Origin: JBFXJF01 sp050175155
GTDB taxonomy: Bacteria; Bacillota; Bacilli; Tepidibacillales; Tepidibacillaceae
Direction of reading: 5' to 3'
DNA: 64,000 nucleotides
Assembly: GCA_050175155.1 (NCBI GenBank)
Contig: JBFXJF010000010.1
Span: 13,021 to 77,020 of the forward strand
A program made the translations under genes and the position numbers. The notes under the pieces are model-generated. The model had not been told where the DNA came from, did no database searches, and saw only the letters and a program-made list of their open reading frames with translations. Positions within the stretch are counted from its first letter, which is position 1, and each line of letters opens with the position of its first letter. Positions 27,382 to 34,969 of this stretch are shown in pieces.

Positions 27382-27930
27382 TTATTTAATTTTATAGCAA
27401 GCACGTTCCCCACCAATTAACTTTGGTCTTGTTATTGCCATGGTTAGATGTGCTTGTCCAATATTTCTAATAGATGCTCTTACAGGTACTGCGACGTGTT
27501 TTAGATGCATCCCAATGAACGTGTCACCTATGTCTATTCCTGCATCAGCCTTAATAAACTCAACTGCTACCGGGTCAACTAGGTGTTTATAGGCGTAGGT
27601 TGCCATAGCTCCACCAGCTTCTAGTACCGGGACAACTGAAACAATCTCTAGCTTAAATTCTTCTGCGGTAGTTCTTTCTACGATTAAGGCACGATTTATA
27701 TGCTCGCAACTTTGAAAAGCCAATTGGAAGTGATGACTCTTTTGAAACTGTACTAATTTTTCAAAAATATCTTTTGCAATCTCTTCATTGCCCATTGTGC
27801 CAATTTTCCCACCTAGCACTTCACTTGTACTTGCCCCAATAACTAATATATCCTTATTATTTAAAGGGAAAAACCCTAGTAATTCATTAATTGCCTTATC
27901 CATTTGTGAATTAATGTTCTCTAAACTCAT
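27382..27930 (-). CDS. ywlG: TIGR01440/DUF436 family protein YwlG
   Basis: This 182-residue protein of unknown function is conserved between rpiB and glyA in Bacillales, as here. Conserved stretches such as VIGASTSEVLGGKIGTMGN and CEHINRALVIER-type sequence identify the family. No catalytic residues are known. It lies 5 bp after rpiB and is probably cotranscribed with it. Confidence 0.85.
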   Translation of the reverse strand: MSLENINSQMDKAINELLGFFPLNNKDILVIGASTSEVLGGKIGTMGNEEIAKDIFEKLVQFQKSHHFQLAFQSCEHINRALIVERTTAEEFKLEIVSVVPVLEAGGAMATYAYKHLVDPVAVEFIKADAGIDIGDTFIGMHLKHVAVPVRASIRNIGQAHLTMAITRPKLIGGERACYKIK

Positions 27931-27935
27931 TATGT

Positions 27936-28382
27936 TTAGTCTCCACTATTTTCTATTATTTTTATCTTATCTATTCTTTTTTTATGGCGTCCGCCTTCAA
28001 ATTCCGTTTCAAGCCAAACCTTTACTATATCTATTGCCACATTTAATCCTGTATTTCTGCCACCTAAACATAAAACATTAGAATCGTTATGTTGACGAGT
28101 AGCCCTTGCTGTAAAGCTATCATGCACTAGTGCAGCACGAATTCCTTTAACTTTATTCGCCGCAATCGACATGCCAACTCCCGTTCCACAGATTAAGATT
28201 CCCCGATCAACTTCCTTACTTAGAACCTTCTTAGTGACTGGAACGATGTAATCAGGATAGTCTACCGAATCGTTACTGTTCGTTCCCAAATCCTGATAAT
28301 CAATATTCATTTCGTCCATGATGGTTTTTATTTGTTCCTTAAGCTCGTAACCACCGTGATCTGAAGCTATAGCAACCTTCAT
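27936..28382 (-). CDS. rpiB: Ribose-5-phosphate isomerase B
   Basis: This 148-residue isomerase of the pentose phosphate pathway interconverts ribose-5-P and ribulose-5-P. N-terminal IASDHGGYELKE and ILICGTGVGMSIAANKVKGI with the active-site cysteine are intact. An AGGAGG site precedes the ATG. It begins a new transcription unit after the ywlE terminator. Confidence 0.95.
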   Translation of the reverse strand: MKVAIASDHGGYELKEQIKTIMDEMNIDYQDLGTNSNDSVDYPDYIVPVTKKVLSKEVDRGILICGTGVGMSIAANKVKGIRAALVHDSFTARATRQHNDSNVLCLGGRNTGLNVAIDIVKVWLETEFEGGRHKKRIDKIKIIENSGD

Positions 28383-28449
28383 TAATTCGACCTCCTGTTA
28401 TTCTAGTTAATATCTTATATATTATACCCTATTCTTTAGTACAAAAAAA

Positions 28450-28469
28450 AGAGAGTTAGTTATCTCTCT
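28450..28469 (-). terminator. Terminator after ywlE
   Basis: A 6-bp stem (AGAGAG / CTCTCT, 8-nt loop) is followed on the minus strand by eight T. It lies between ywlE and rpiB. Confidence 0.75.
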
Positions 28470-28479
28470 GATTAATTTT

Positions 28480-28941
28480 TCATAATATTTCTTTAGAATT
28501 AATTCTAATTAATAACTTGCTTATTAATTCTTCTAACTCTTTTTCAATAATTTGATAAGTTTCTAACCCTTTGCCAAAGGGGTCTACAATATCTAATGAA
28601 ATAGCATCATCTAATAAAACATACTCTTTTAATGTATGAATTTTTTCAATATGTTCTGGTTTTAAAATATTTAATATTTGTTTATGTCCATTAGTCATCG
28701 TTAAAATAAGATCTGCCCAATCCATTAATTCTTCTGAAACCTTTTGTGAGATGTGACCCTCGTCAAGGTAATTTTTAATAATTGTTTCTGCATGTTTAGA
28801 ATAGGAACTACCCTCAACCGCCGCTATTCCAGCTGATTTCACAACAATATTTAGTTTTTCATCAAGTAATTTTCTTTTCAACATCTTTTCTGCCATCGGA
28901 CTTCTACAGGTATTCCCTGTACAGACAAATAATATATTCAT
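28480..28941 (-). CDS. ywlE: Protein arginine phosphatase (YwlE type)
   Basis: This 153-residue low-molecular-weight phosphatase has the catalytic loop CTGNTCRSPMAE, with Cys7, and Thr11 in place of the Ile/Val of tyrosine phosphatases. In B. subtilis YwlE that threonine selects phosphoarginine, so this enzyme should oppose McsB in marking proteins for ClpCP. The general acid lies in IVDPFGKG. The ATG at 28941 follows AAGGAG at 8 bp. It is downstream of ywlC, as in B. subtilis. Confidence 0.93.
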   Translation of the reverse strand: MNILFVCTGNTCRSPMAEKMLKRKLLDEKLNIVVKSAGIAAVEGSSYSKHAETIIKNYLDEGHISQKVSEELMDWADLILTMTNGHKQILNILKPEHIEKIHTLKEYVLLDDAISLDIVDPFGKGLETYQIIEKELEELISKLLIRINSKEIL

Positions 28942-28967
28942 AGTACAAACTCCTTGCAAAGCTTATT

Positions 28968-30047
28968 TTAAACATTAATAATATTCCCGTTTGCTGCTTT
29001 CTTTAACCGATTCATAATCGTATGGCCAATTCCTTCTTCATCTATTCCTTCTATTATTATATAATCGATATTTTTTTTATCAAACTCCCTTAATACATCA
29101 TATAAATTCTCAGCCAGTGGATACATATTATCATTATTGCCATAGGCAAAAATTAAATTAGCATTAAGATATTGATTCTTATGTTCTTCGGTGGTTAAGA
29201 TTCCAACGCTTTTCCCAGAGTTTAATTGTTCCTGAATAAGTGAATTTATTTTCTGGGTAACTCGATTTTCATTCCCTGTAATTATAACCATCTCGCCTTT
29301 TGGAGCATAATGCCTATATTTCATGCCGGGTGATTTTGGTTGTTCATAATTTTTCGATGAAGATTCTAGCTCAACTTTTCCCAGAACAGCCCTTAACTCT
29401 TCTATTGTAATAGCACCTGGTCTTAGTATGATAGGAGTCTCCATACTTACATCAATTACTGTTGATTCAACACCAATTCCCGTCGGACCACCATCAACAA
29501 TACCTTCAACTTTTCCATCTAAATCATTTATAACATGCTCGGCTGTTGTTGGACTTGGTTTGCCAGAACTATTAGCGCTAGGTGCGGCTATAGGTATGTT
29601 TGCAGCCTTGATAATTGCTAAAGCGATTGGATTATTGGGCATTCTAACTGCTACAGTATCTAGTCCCGCTGTAACAAGTTCTGAAATCCCTTCTCTTCTT
29701 TTAAAAATTATTGTTAACGGTCCAGGCCAAAATCTTTCGATTAATAACATACTCGTTTCATTTATCTCTTCTGTTAAATAATGTAATTGCTCGATTGAAG
29801 CTATATGAACTATAAGTGGATTATCACTTGGACGTCCCTTTGCTATAAAAATTTTCTCAACGGCTTCGCTATCTAAAGCATTGGCTCCCAATCCATAAAC
29901 TGTTTCAGTTGGAAACGCAATAATTTCACCCTTTTTAAGTTCAGTCGCTATCTCCTCAATTGCTATAATTGAATTCTTCTCTGTTAAATCATTAATCTTC
30001 CATACCTTTGTCTTTCTCAATTTCGCCACCATCTTTTTAAATTGCAT
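28968..30047 (-). CDS. ywlC: L-threonylcarbamoyladenylate synthase (Sua5/YwlC)
   Basis: This 359-residue enzyme uses threonine, bicarbonate and ATP to make threonylcarbamoyl-AMP for the t6A37 modification of ANN-decoding tRNAs. An N-terminal YrdC domain (about 25-220; GEIIAFPTETVYGLG, KGRPSDNPLIVHI, SANSSGKPSPT) is followed by the Sua5 C-terminal domain (from about 240; PGMKYRHYAPKGE). The two-domain form matches the family length. DnaA boxes lie 65-96 bp upstream of the start. Confidence 0.95.
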   Translation of the reverse strand: MQFKKMVAKLRKTKVWKINDLTEKNSIIAIEEIATELKKGEIIAFPTETVYGLGANALDSEAVEKIFIAKGRPSDNPLIVHIASIEQLHYLTEEINETSMLLIERFWPGPLTIIFKRREGISELVTAGLDTVAVRMPNNPIALAIIKAANIPIAAPSANSSGKPSPTTAEHVINDLDGKVEGIVDGGPTGIGVESTVIDVSMETPIILRPGAITIEELRAVLGKVELESSSKNYEQPKSPGMKYRHYAPKGEMVIITGNENRVTQKINSLIQEQLNSGKSVGILTTEEHKNQYLNANLIFAYGNNDNMYPLAENLYDVLREFDKKNIDYIIIEGIDEEGIGHTIMNRLKKAANGNIINV

Positions 30048-30111
30048 TGTAAATCACAAATAATTTTAATCCTCATTTATATAAAATACAACCCTTTATA
30101 ATTTACTATAC

Positions 30112-30143
30112 TTATTAACAATCTGTTGATAACCTGTGGATAA
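30112..30143. promoter_or_regulatory. Cluster of three DnaA boxes upstream of ywlC
   Basis: On the minus strand a perfect DnaA box TTATCCACA (30135-30143) is followed after 2 bp by the common variant TTATCAACA (30124-30132), an 11-bp pitch. A third, weaker box TTATTAACA lies in the opposite orientation at 30112-30120. The cluster sits between the spoIIR terminator and the ywlC start. Confidence 0.7.
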
Positions 30144-30192
30144 ATATGTTTATAAAATTTTCTCGTTGATATTAACCAGCTAAAAAATAAAA

Positions 30193-30217
30193 AAGCTAGA
30201 TTTTTTAGATCAAGCTT
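30193..30217 (-). terminator. Terminator of spoIIR, downstream of the repeat array
   Basis: AAGCT-A-GAT pairs with ATC-A-AGCTT around one A-A mismatch, and the minus strand continues TTTTTATTTTTT. Its position means that the 11-bp repeat array at 30257-30481 is probably transcribed as the 3' untranslated region of spoIIR. Confidence 0.65.
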
Positions 30218-30256
30218 CGAAAATTATTCTAATTATAAATATCATTTCAACATCTT

Positions 30257-30481
30257 ATTAACATTCTATTAACATTCTATTAACATTCTATTAACATTCT
30301 ATTAACATTCTATTAACANNNNNNNNNNNNNNNNNNNNNNNNNNNNNNNNNNNNNNNNNNNNNNNNNNNNNNNNNNNNNNNNNNNNNNNNNNNNNNNNNN
30401 NNNNNNNNNNNNNNNNNNTATTAACATTCTATTAACATTCTATTAACATTCTATTAACATTCTATTAACATTCTATTAACA
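30257..30481. repeat. Tandem array of 11-bp unit ATTAACATTCT, broken by an assembly gap
   Basis: Five perfect copies plus 7 nt occur at 30257-30318, and five copies plus 7 nt at 30420-30481, all identical. The middle is unknown sequence. The stretch 30048-30494 otherwise holds only the DnaA boxes and the spoIIR terminator. Confidence 0.95.
30319..30418. other. Assembly gap of exactly 100 N
   Basis: The run of N is exactly 100 long, the usual placeholder for a gap of unknown size. Both edges lie inside the same perfect tandem repeat, so the real number of units is unknown and the scaffold join depends on repeat sequence. Confidence 0.99.
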
Positions 30482-30494
30482 ATTTTAATTGAGT

Positions 30495-31118
30495 TTATGC
30501 TGCAAAAAATAATTTAATTTTATTTAAAAGTTCCACTACAAAAAATTTAACCTCAACATCTTCGTTTAACTCTAATTCATCAGCTGCAGTTGTATTAATA
30601 TCCTCTGGTTGAATTGCACTACTTGTAGACATATCAATAAAGCATAGTGGCGGAAATAATACACACCACCAGTTTTCACCTTCTCCAGCACCTAACGTAA
30701 CCCTCAAAGCTTCATAATCCCCTGCTGGGTATACATTTTGACCGTACATCTTCGTAGGAAAAGGAAATGAGCCCAGTTCAACTTTTAATTCTTCATTATA
30801 ATTAAAACCATTTATATTAACAGTCTCTTTAACTAATTTTTCTAAAATGGGAATGTTCCGTTCGATTACTAATCTAGCCTCGTCCAAACTATCTATTGAA
30901 TTAACCCACTCATCCATCTGATTTACAACTACTCCGGTTATTTCTCTTTTTAACCACTGGTCTTCTACCGAATCACTATTAGCAATAATTCTTAAACGTA
31001 TTGCCTCATCGGGTATGGAAGATTCATTAGACATGGCAATTACAGAGTCTTGATTCCCAAGGTCCCAACTCATTAGTAGAATAGTAAAAATAAATATTAT
31101 GTATAAAATTACTCTCAT
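30495..31118 (-). CDS. spoIIR: Stage II sporulation protein R
   Basis: This 207-residue exported protein has a signal peptide or anchor at about residues 5-22. In sporulation it is made in the forespore and signals across the septum to SpoIIGA, which then processes pro-sigma-E in the mother cell. Family segments IPDEAIRLRIIANSDSVEDQ and GENWWCVLFPPLCFID are present. A sigma-F-like promoter lies upstream. The gene lies between prmC and ywlC as in B. subtilis. Confidence 0.93.
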   Translation of the reverse strand: MRVILYIIFIFTILLMSWDLGNQDSVIAMSNESSIPDEAIRLRIIANSDSVEDQWLKREITGVVVNQMDEWVNSIDSLDEARLVIERNIPILEKLVKETVNINGFNYNEELKVELGSFPFPTKMYGQNVYPAGDYEALRVTLGAGEGENWWCVLFPPLCFIDMSTSSAIQPEDINTTAADELELNEDVEVKFFVVELLNKIKLFFAA

Positions 31119-31151
31119 AACGTTTCTCCTCTCAATATCTTTCTATATTCT

Positions 31152-31181
31152 CAGTATGACCTGAAACGAAAGAGGATAAAC
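31152..31181 (-). promoter_or_regulatory. Predicted sigma-F promoter of spoIIR
   Basis: On the minus strand GTTTA is followed after 15 bp by GGTCATACTG. The -10 fits the sigma-F consensus GGnnAnAnTR fully and the -35 matches GYATA at four of five positions. SpoIIR is a sigma-F gene in B. subtilis. Confidence 0.6.
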
Positions 31182-31203
31182 GTCTTAAAAATTAAATCTT
31201 ATT

Positions 31204-32055
31204 TTAAAACAAAGCTATTAAAATCCTTGGAATTCCCTGATAGTCAAGTATTTCATTAACATTCTTAGCCCCATATTCTTTTAATAGCCCAACTATTTTT
31301 TTTGCTTGATCAATTCCTATTTCAAAAGCGATAATACCCGGACTCCTTAAAATCGTATGACTTTTAACGATTATTTCTCGGTAGTAACTTAAGCCATCGG
31401 AACCGCCATCCAATGCTAAACTTGGTTCATAATCCTTTACCTCTGATGAAAGCTGCAATATGTCATCTGTTGGTATGTAAGGTGGATTTGACACAATCAT
31501 ATCGACTACTATCTTTTTCTCTATTAATGGAGAAAGAAGATTACCCTGATGAAACGTTACATCTGCTTTTAGCTTAATGGCATTATTAGCTGCTAATTGA
31601 AGAGCTTCTTTTGAAATATCGACTGCATGAAGGTCCCATTTCTCTTTTTCTAAGGATAATGTAATAGCAATCGCTCCACTACCAGACCCTATATCTGCAA
31701 CTGTTATTGATTTATCTCCCCAAAGTATTCTAGCTTCATTTATTACTGCTTCTACTAGCAGCTCTGTTTCCGGCCTAGGAATTAATACATTATAATTCAC
31801 GTCAAAATCCCTGCCATAAAAATTTTGAACCCCTGTAATATATTGCAAGGGTTCATTATTAACTCTTCTTTCAACCATTTTAATTAGCTGATCATACTTA
31901 TCTGCAGTCATATCAAGTTGATAATTAAGAATAAATTTGCCTCTATCCCATTGATAAATACTGCATATTAAAACCTCTGCATTTAAACTTGCGTTTTCTA
32001 TATTGTTTTTTTCCAAAATCAGGGCTGCTTTTTCATAAGCCTCTTTTATTATCAT
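31204..32055 (-). CDS. prmC: Release factor glutamine methyltransferase
   Basis: This 283-residue SAM-dependent enzyme methylates the GGQ glutamine of peptide release factors. It has a helical N-terminal recognition domain (about 1-75) and a Rossmann methyltransferase domain with ADIGSGSGAIAI and the catalytic NPPY in MIVSNPPYIPT. It lies 6 bp after its substrate gene prfA, the usual arrangement. Confidence 0.95.
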   Translation of the reverse strand: MIIKEAYEKAALILEKNNIENASLNAEVLICSIYQWDRGKFILNYQLDMTADKYDQLIKMVERRVNNEPLQYITGVQNFYGRDFDVNYNVLIPRPETELLVEAVINEARILWGDKSITVADIGSGSGAIAITLSLEKEKWDLHAVDISKEALQLAANNAIKLKADVTFHQGNLLSPLIEKKIVVDMIVSNPPYIPTDDILQLSSEVKDYEPSLALDGGSDGLSYYREIIVKSHTILRSPGIIAFEIGIDQAKKIVGLLKEYGAKNVNEILDYQGIPRILIALF

Positions 32056-32061
32056 TTATCA

Positions 32062-33135
32062 TTACTCCGCACTTGTACCTTTTAATAAATCTAACTGAAC
32101 TTGAACTTGGAGAGCAGAAATAAGTTCGTCCATATCTCCTTCTATTATGTAATCAAGCTTATGCAATGTAAGTCCAATTCTATGGTCTGTAACACGGTTC
32201 TGTGGAAAATTATAAGTTCTTATTCGTTCACTTCGATCACCGGTTCCAACCATACTTTTTCTTTCACTTGCTACCTTCGCATGTTCCTCGGCGCGTTGTT
32301 TTTCATAAATCCTTGCACGGAGTACTTTCATCGCTTTTTCTTTATTCTTAATTTGAGATTTTCCGTCCTGACATGAAACAACTACTCCTGTTGGTATATG
32401 TGTTAAGCGAACAGCGGACATTGTTGTGTTTACGCTTTGCCCTCCTGGTCCACTAGATGCAAAAGTATCAACTCTAATATCTTTATCGTGAATTTCGACT
32501 TCAACTTCTTCAACCTCAGGTAGTATTGCTACTGTTGATGTTGATGTATGAATCCTACCTCCCGATTCAGTTGTAGGTATCCGCTGAACTCGATGAGCTC
32601 CACTCTCATACTTTAGCTGACTGTATACACCTTTGCCATAAATCATGAAGACTATCTCTTTAAATCCTCCTACGCCTGTGCTACTGGCGTCAATAACTTC
32701 CACTCTCCAGCCTTGGCGTTCAGCATAGCGAGTATACATTCTGTATAAATCACCAGCAAAAAGTGCAGCCTCATCTCCACCTGCAGCACCCCTGATCTCA
32801 ACGACTACGTTTTTTTCATCGTTAGGGTCTTTCGGAAGTAATAAAATCTTTAATTTTTCTTCTAATTTTACCTTCTTCTCCGACAATTCATCAACTTCGA
32901 TTTTTACCATTTCACGCATTTCAGAATCAAGCTTTTCGTTAAGCATTGACTTTGCATTTTCTAATTCTTCTACAATTCCATTATATTCTAAATATTTCTG
33001 AACTATTTCTTCTAATCCAGACTGTTCCTTTGAATAATCTTTAAGTTTCTTTAGATCGCTTATAACGTCTGAGTCCATTAACAACTCACTTAATTCATTA
33101 TAACGGCTTTCTAAGTCTTTTAACCGTTTAAACAC
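32062..33135 (-). CDS. prfA: Peptide chain release factor 1
   Basis: This 357-residue factor ends translation at UAA and UAG. The peptidyl-transferase motif GGQ lies in SSGPGGQSVNTTMSAVR, and the codon-recognition tripeptide region reads HRVQRIPTTESGGR, fitting the RF1 PxT form. It has the usual N-terminal coiled coil. It has a strong promoter of its own and is followed by prmC. Confidence 0.97.
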   Translation of the reverse strand: MFKRLKDLESRYNELSELLMDSDVISDLKKLKDYSKEQSGLEEIVQKYLEYNGIVEELENAKSMLNEKLDSEMREMVKIEVDELSEKKVKLEEKLKILLLPKDPNDEKNVVVEIRGAAGGDEAALFAGDLYRMYTRYAERQGWRVEVIDASSTGVGGFKEIVFMIYGKGVYSQLKYESGAHRVQRIPTTESGGRIHTSTSTVAILPEVEEVEVEIHDKDIRVDTFASSGPGGQSVNTTMSAVRLTHIPTGVVVSCQDGKSQIKNKEKAMKVLRARIYEKQRAEEHAKVASERKSMVGTGDRSERIRTYNFPQNRVTDHRIGLTLHKLDYIIEGDMDELISALQVQVQLDLLKGTSAE

Positions 33136-33184
33136 TTTACTTCACCCCATAATCACATTTCTAAATTAATTGTACAACATTAAA

Positions 33185-33213
33185 ATTATATACAATTAAT
33201 CTTTTATGGTCAA
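33185..33213 (-). promoter_or_regulatory. Predicted sigma-A promoter of prfA-prmC
   Basis: On the minus strand TTGACC and TATAAT are separated by 17 bp, about 50 bp upstream of prfA. This is one of the best sigma-A matches in the window. Confidence 0.75.
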
Positions 33214-33240
33214 AAAATATTTTATGATAATAAAAATAAA

Positions 33241-33269
33241 GATGGTTCGAGATTACTACTCAAACCATC
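33241..33269 (-). terminator. Terminator of the yhcN-like gene
   Basis: GATGGTTCGAG pairs with CTCAAACCATC with one internal mismatch and a 7-nt loop. The minus strand continues TTTATTTTTATT. Confidence 0.75.
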
Positions 33270-33283
33270 CCTATAAATCCAAT

Positions 33284-33859
33284 TTACCTCACGTTATATC
33301 TAAAATTTCTGTCAAACAATCGAAAATCATCATCATACTTATTAATAGGTGTCCCAGTATCTATCCCGTCACCAACGTCTCTTAAGCGACCATAGAGGTC
33401 ATCGTCAGAGGTTATCATAATTCTATTGCCGCCTGACAATTTACTTAACTTATCGTAAACTTCATTTTCGACTTTATATGCCTGGTTAGATTGAACCTGA
33501 TTATCTAAATCTAAGGCTACGTATACATTACCTCCAGCTATTACTATTGTAGCATCATCAACGCCCTTAATTTTAGCTGCAGCATCTGCCATTTTCTTAG
33601 CTTCTTCATTTGTATTCGTTTTGTTAAATCTAGTTAGTTCATCTGCTTGAAGGCCATCTGTTCCCATGCTTAAACGATCGCTATAGTAATCTCCATTGTA
33701 ATTGTATGGCGATACATTGTCACCGCTTACATCGCCTCTAAGTTTCTCCCTGTCATCGCTTTTAGTTAGTGGTTGACCATTGTCATTTAAGCTACACGCT
33801 GTTACACCAATCATTAAAGTACATAAAATTAATACTAATGTTATTTTCATTGTACGCAC
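33284..33859 (-). CDS. YhcN/YlaJ-family sporulation lipoprotein
   Basis: This 191-residue exported protein has a lipobox ending at Cys22 (IGVTAC). The body has the YhcN/YlaJ pattern of about 110 residues: AKKMADAAAKIKGVDDATIVIAGGNVYVALDLD, here quoted in part only up to AAAKIKGVDDATIVI. Members are inner spore-membrane lipoproteins linked to germination or outgrowth. A GTG start is chosen because AGGAGG lies 9 bp before it, whereas the ATG three codons later is 18 bp away. It lies between prfA and tdk. Confidence 0.8.
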   Translation of the reverse strand: MRTMKITLVLILCTLMIGVTACSLNDNGQPLTKSDDREKLRGDVSGDNVSPYNYNGDYYSDRLSMGTDGLQADELTRFNKTNTNEEAKKMADAAAKIKGVDDATIVIAGGNVYVALDLDNQVQSNQAYKVENEVYDKLSKLSGGNRIMITSDDDLYGRLRDVGDGIDTGTPINKYDDDFRLFDRNFRYNVR

Positions 33860-33913
33860 TTAATGTCACCTCCTCAGGATTATAATTCCCAAGAAGATGT
33901 TAAATAATTATAT

Positions 33914-34492
33914 TTATTTATTAGGTACATTATGGCAATGTCGACATCGTGCCTCGTAGCTCTCGGATGCACCTATTTTAATTATTGGATCGTTATAATT
34001 GGCAGGCTCATTATTAATGAGTCTTTGTGTTCTTGACGCTGGTCCACCACATATAATACATATCGCCTGTAGTTTGGTAATAAACTCAGCCTTGGCTAAA
34101 AGTTCTGGAGATGGACCAAATGACTCTCCTCTAAAATCCATATCTAACCCAGCACAAATCACCCGTACTCCATTATCAGCTAGTTTATTGCAAACATCAA
34201 CTATGCCATGATCAAAAAATTGTATCTCGTCTATTGCCACAACCTCTGTGTCGGGATGAACCTTTAATAAAATATCAGCAGAATTATTTACTGGTTCGGC
34301 ATCAGCTTGACTGCCATTATGTGATACTAAAGCAACATCGCTAAAACGATTGTCAATTACAGGTTTAAATGTCTGTACCTTTAATTTGGCATATTTTGCT
34401 CTTTTTATTCTTCTAATCAATTCTTCACTTTTACCTGAAAACATACTGCCACAGATGAATTCAATCCATCCTTCTTTCTTATAATACATCAT
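33914..34492 (-). CDS. tdk: Thymidine kinase
   Basis: This 192-residue type II kinase phosphorylates thymidine in pyrimidine salvage. The P-loop is GSMFSGKSEELIRR, the catalytic region VVAIDEIQFFD, and the zinc site is formed by CIICGGPA and CRHCH. The start MMYYKKEGW at 34492 follows GGGGGAG at 8 bp. The upstream in-frame codons are read from the ribosome site. Confidence 0.95.
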   Translation of the reverse strand: MMYYKKEGWIEFICGSMFSGKSEELIRRIKRAKYAKLKVQTFKPVIDNRFSDVALVSHNGSQADAEPVNNSADILLKVHPDTEVVAIDEIQFFDHGIVDVCNKLADNGVRVICAGLDMDFRGESFGPSPELLAKAEFITKLQAICIICGGPASRTQRLINNEPANYNDPIIKIGASESYEARCRHCHNVPNK

Positions 34493-34532
34493 TTCGTTTG
34501 CTCCCCCAATAACCTTCATTAGAAAAAGAAAG

Positions 34533-34548
34533 GCAAGCCTTAGCTTGC
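34533..34548 (-). terminator. Terminator-like hairpin between rpmE and tdk
   Basis: GCAAGC pairs with GCTTGC around a 4-nt loop and is followed on the minus strand by CTTTCTTTTTCT. It is preceded in transcription direction by the CTTTTTCAACAGTCTG motif. Confidence 0.6.
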
Positions 34549-34552
34549 TTTG

Positions 34553-34635
34553 CAGACTGTTGAAAAAGTCCGTCAGGCTGTTGACAAAATGACAGACTGT
34601 AGAAAATGTTTAAATACAACTTTTTCTACAGTCTG
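34553..34635. repeat. Short palindromic relative of the 38-kb interspersed element
   Basis: A 14-bp perfect inverted repeat (CAGACTGTAGAAAA at 34593-34606, TTTTCTACAGTCTG at 34622-34635) is preceded by CAGACTGTTGAAAAAG (34553-34568). The inner flank GACAGACTGTnGAAAATGTT matches the left end of the element at 38588-38607, but the core is missing, so it looks like an internally deleted copy. Confidence 0.7.
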
Positions 34636-34659
34636 ACTCATTACTTAACGATTTAAAAT

Positions 34660-34857
34660 TTACTTATTATACTTCTTATTAAATTTGTCTACACGTCCAC
34701 CAACGTCAGCGGTTTTTTGCTTACCCGTGTAAAACGGATGACATTCGGAACATACCTCAACACGTAGTTTATCCTTTACTGAACCAGTCTCAAAGGTATT
34801 CCCACATGCACAAACTATGTTAGCTATTTTATATTCAGGATGAATTCCCTTTTTCAT
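34660..34857 (-). CDS. rpmE: 50S ribosomal protein L31, zinc-binding form
   Basis: This 65-residue ribosomal protein has the four-cysteine zinc ribbon of the C+ form (CACGN and CSEC) and the conserved HPFYTGKQKTADVGGRVDKF. In Bacillales the C+ form can be replaced by a zinc-free paralogue under zinc limitation; none is in this window. The ATG at 34857 is preceded by AGGTG. It follows rho, as in B. subtilis. Confidence 0.96.
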   Translation of the reverse strand: MKKGIHPEYKIANIVCACGNTFETGSVKDKLRVEVCSECHPFYTGKQKTADVGGRVDKFNKKYNK

Positions 34858-34919
34858 CAACTTTCACCTCTTTCTGCCCTGAATCATTTAGAAACAGAGT
34901 TCTATGCGACACTTTTTGT

Positions 34920-34949
34920 ATTATAACATGTTTTATTCTTTTGTTTCAA
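34920..34949 (-). promoter_or_regulatory. Predicted sigma-A promoter of rpmE
   Basis: On the minus strand TTGAAA and TATAAT are 18 bp apart, with a TGT extended -10. The -35 lies in a small palindrome (TTTTGTTGAAACAAAA) just after rho that may also act as a weak terminator. Confidence 0.65.
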
Positions 34950-34969
34950 CAAAACTTTTTAATGAATGT

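Noticed and set aside
30257..30481. Possible CRISPR array
   Set aside because: The units are 11 bp with no spacers between them, and no cas genes are near. It is a simple tandem repeat.
30048..30494. Chromosomal origin of replication
   Set aside because: Only three boxes are present and dnaA/dnaN, rpmH or gyrB are not adjacent. The gene order places the locus well away from oriC in B. subtilis.
34920..34949. Rho-gene terminator from the TTTTGTTGAAACAAAA palindrome
   Set aside because: The stem is weak and AT-only, and it doubles as the rpmE -35 region. I report it only as the promoter.
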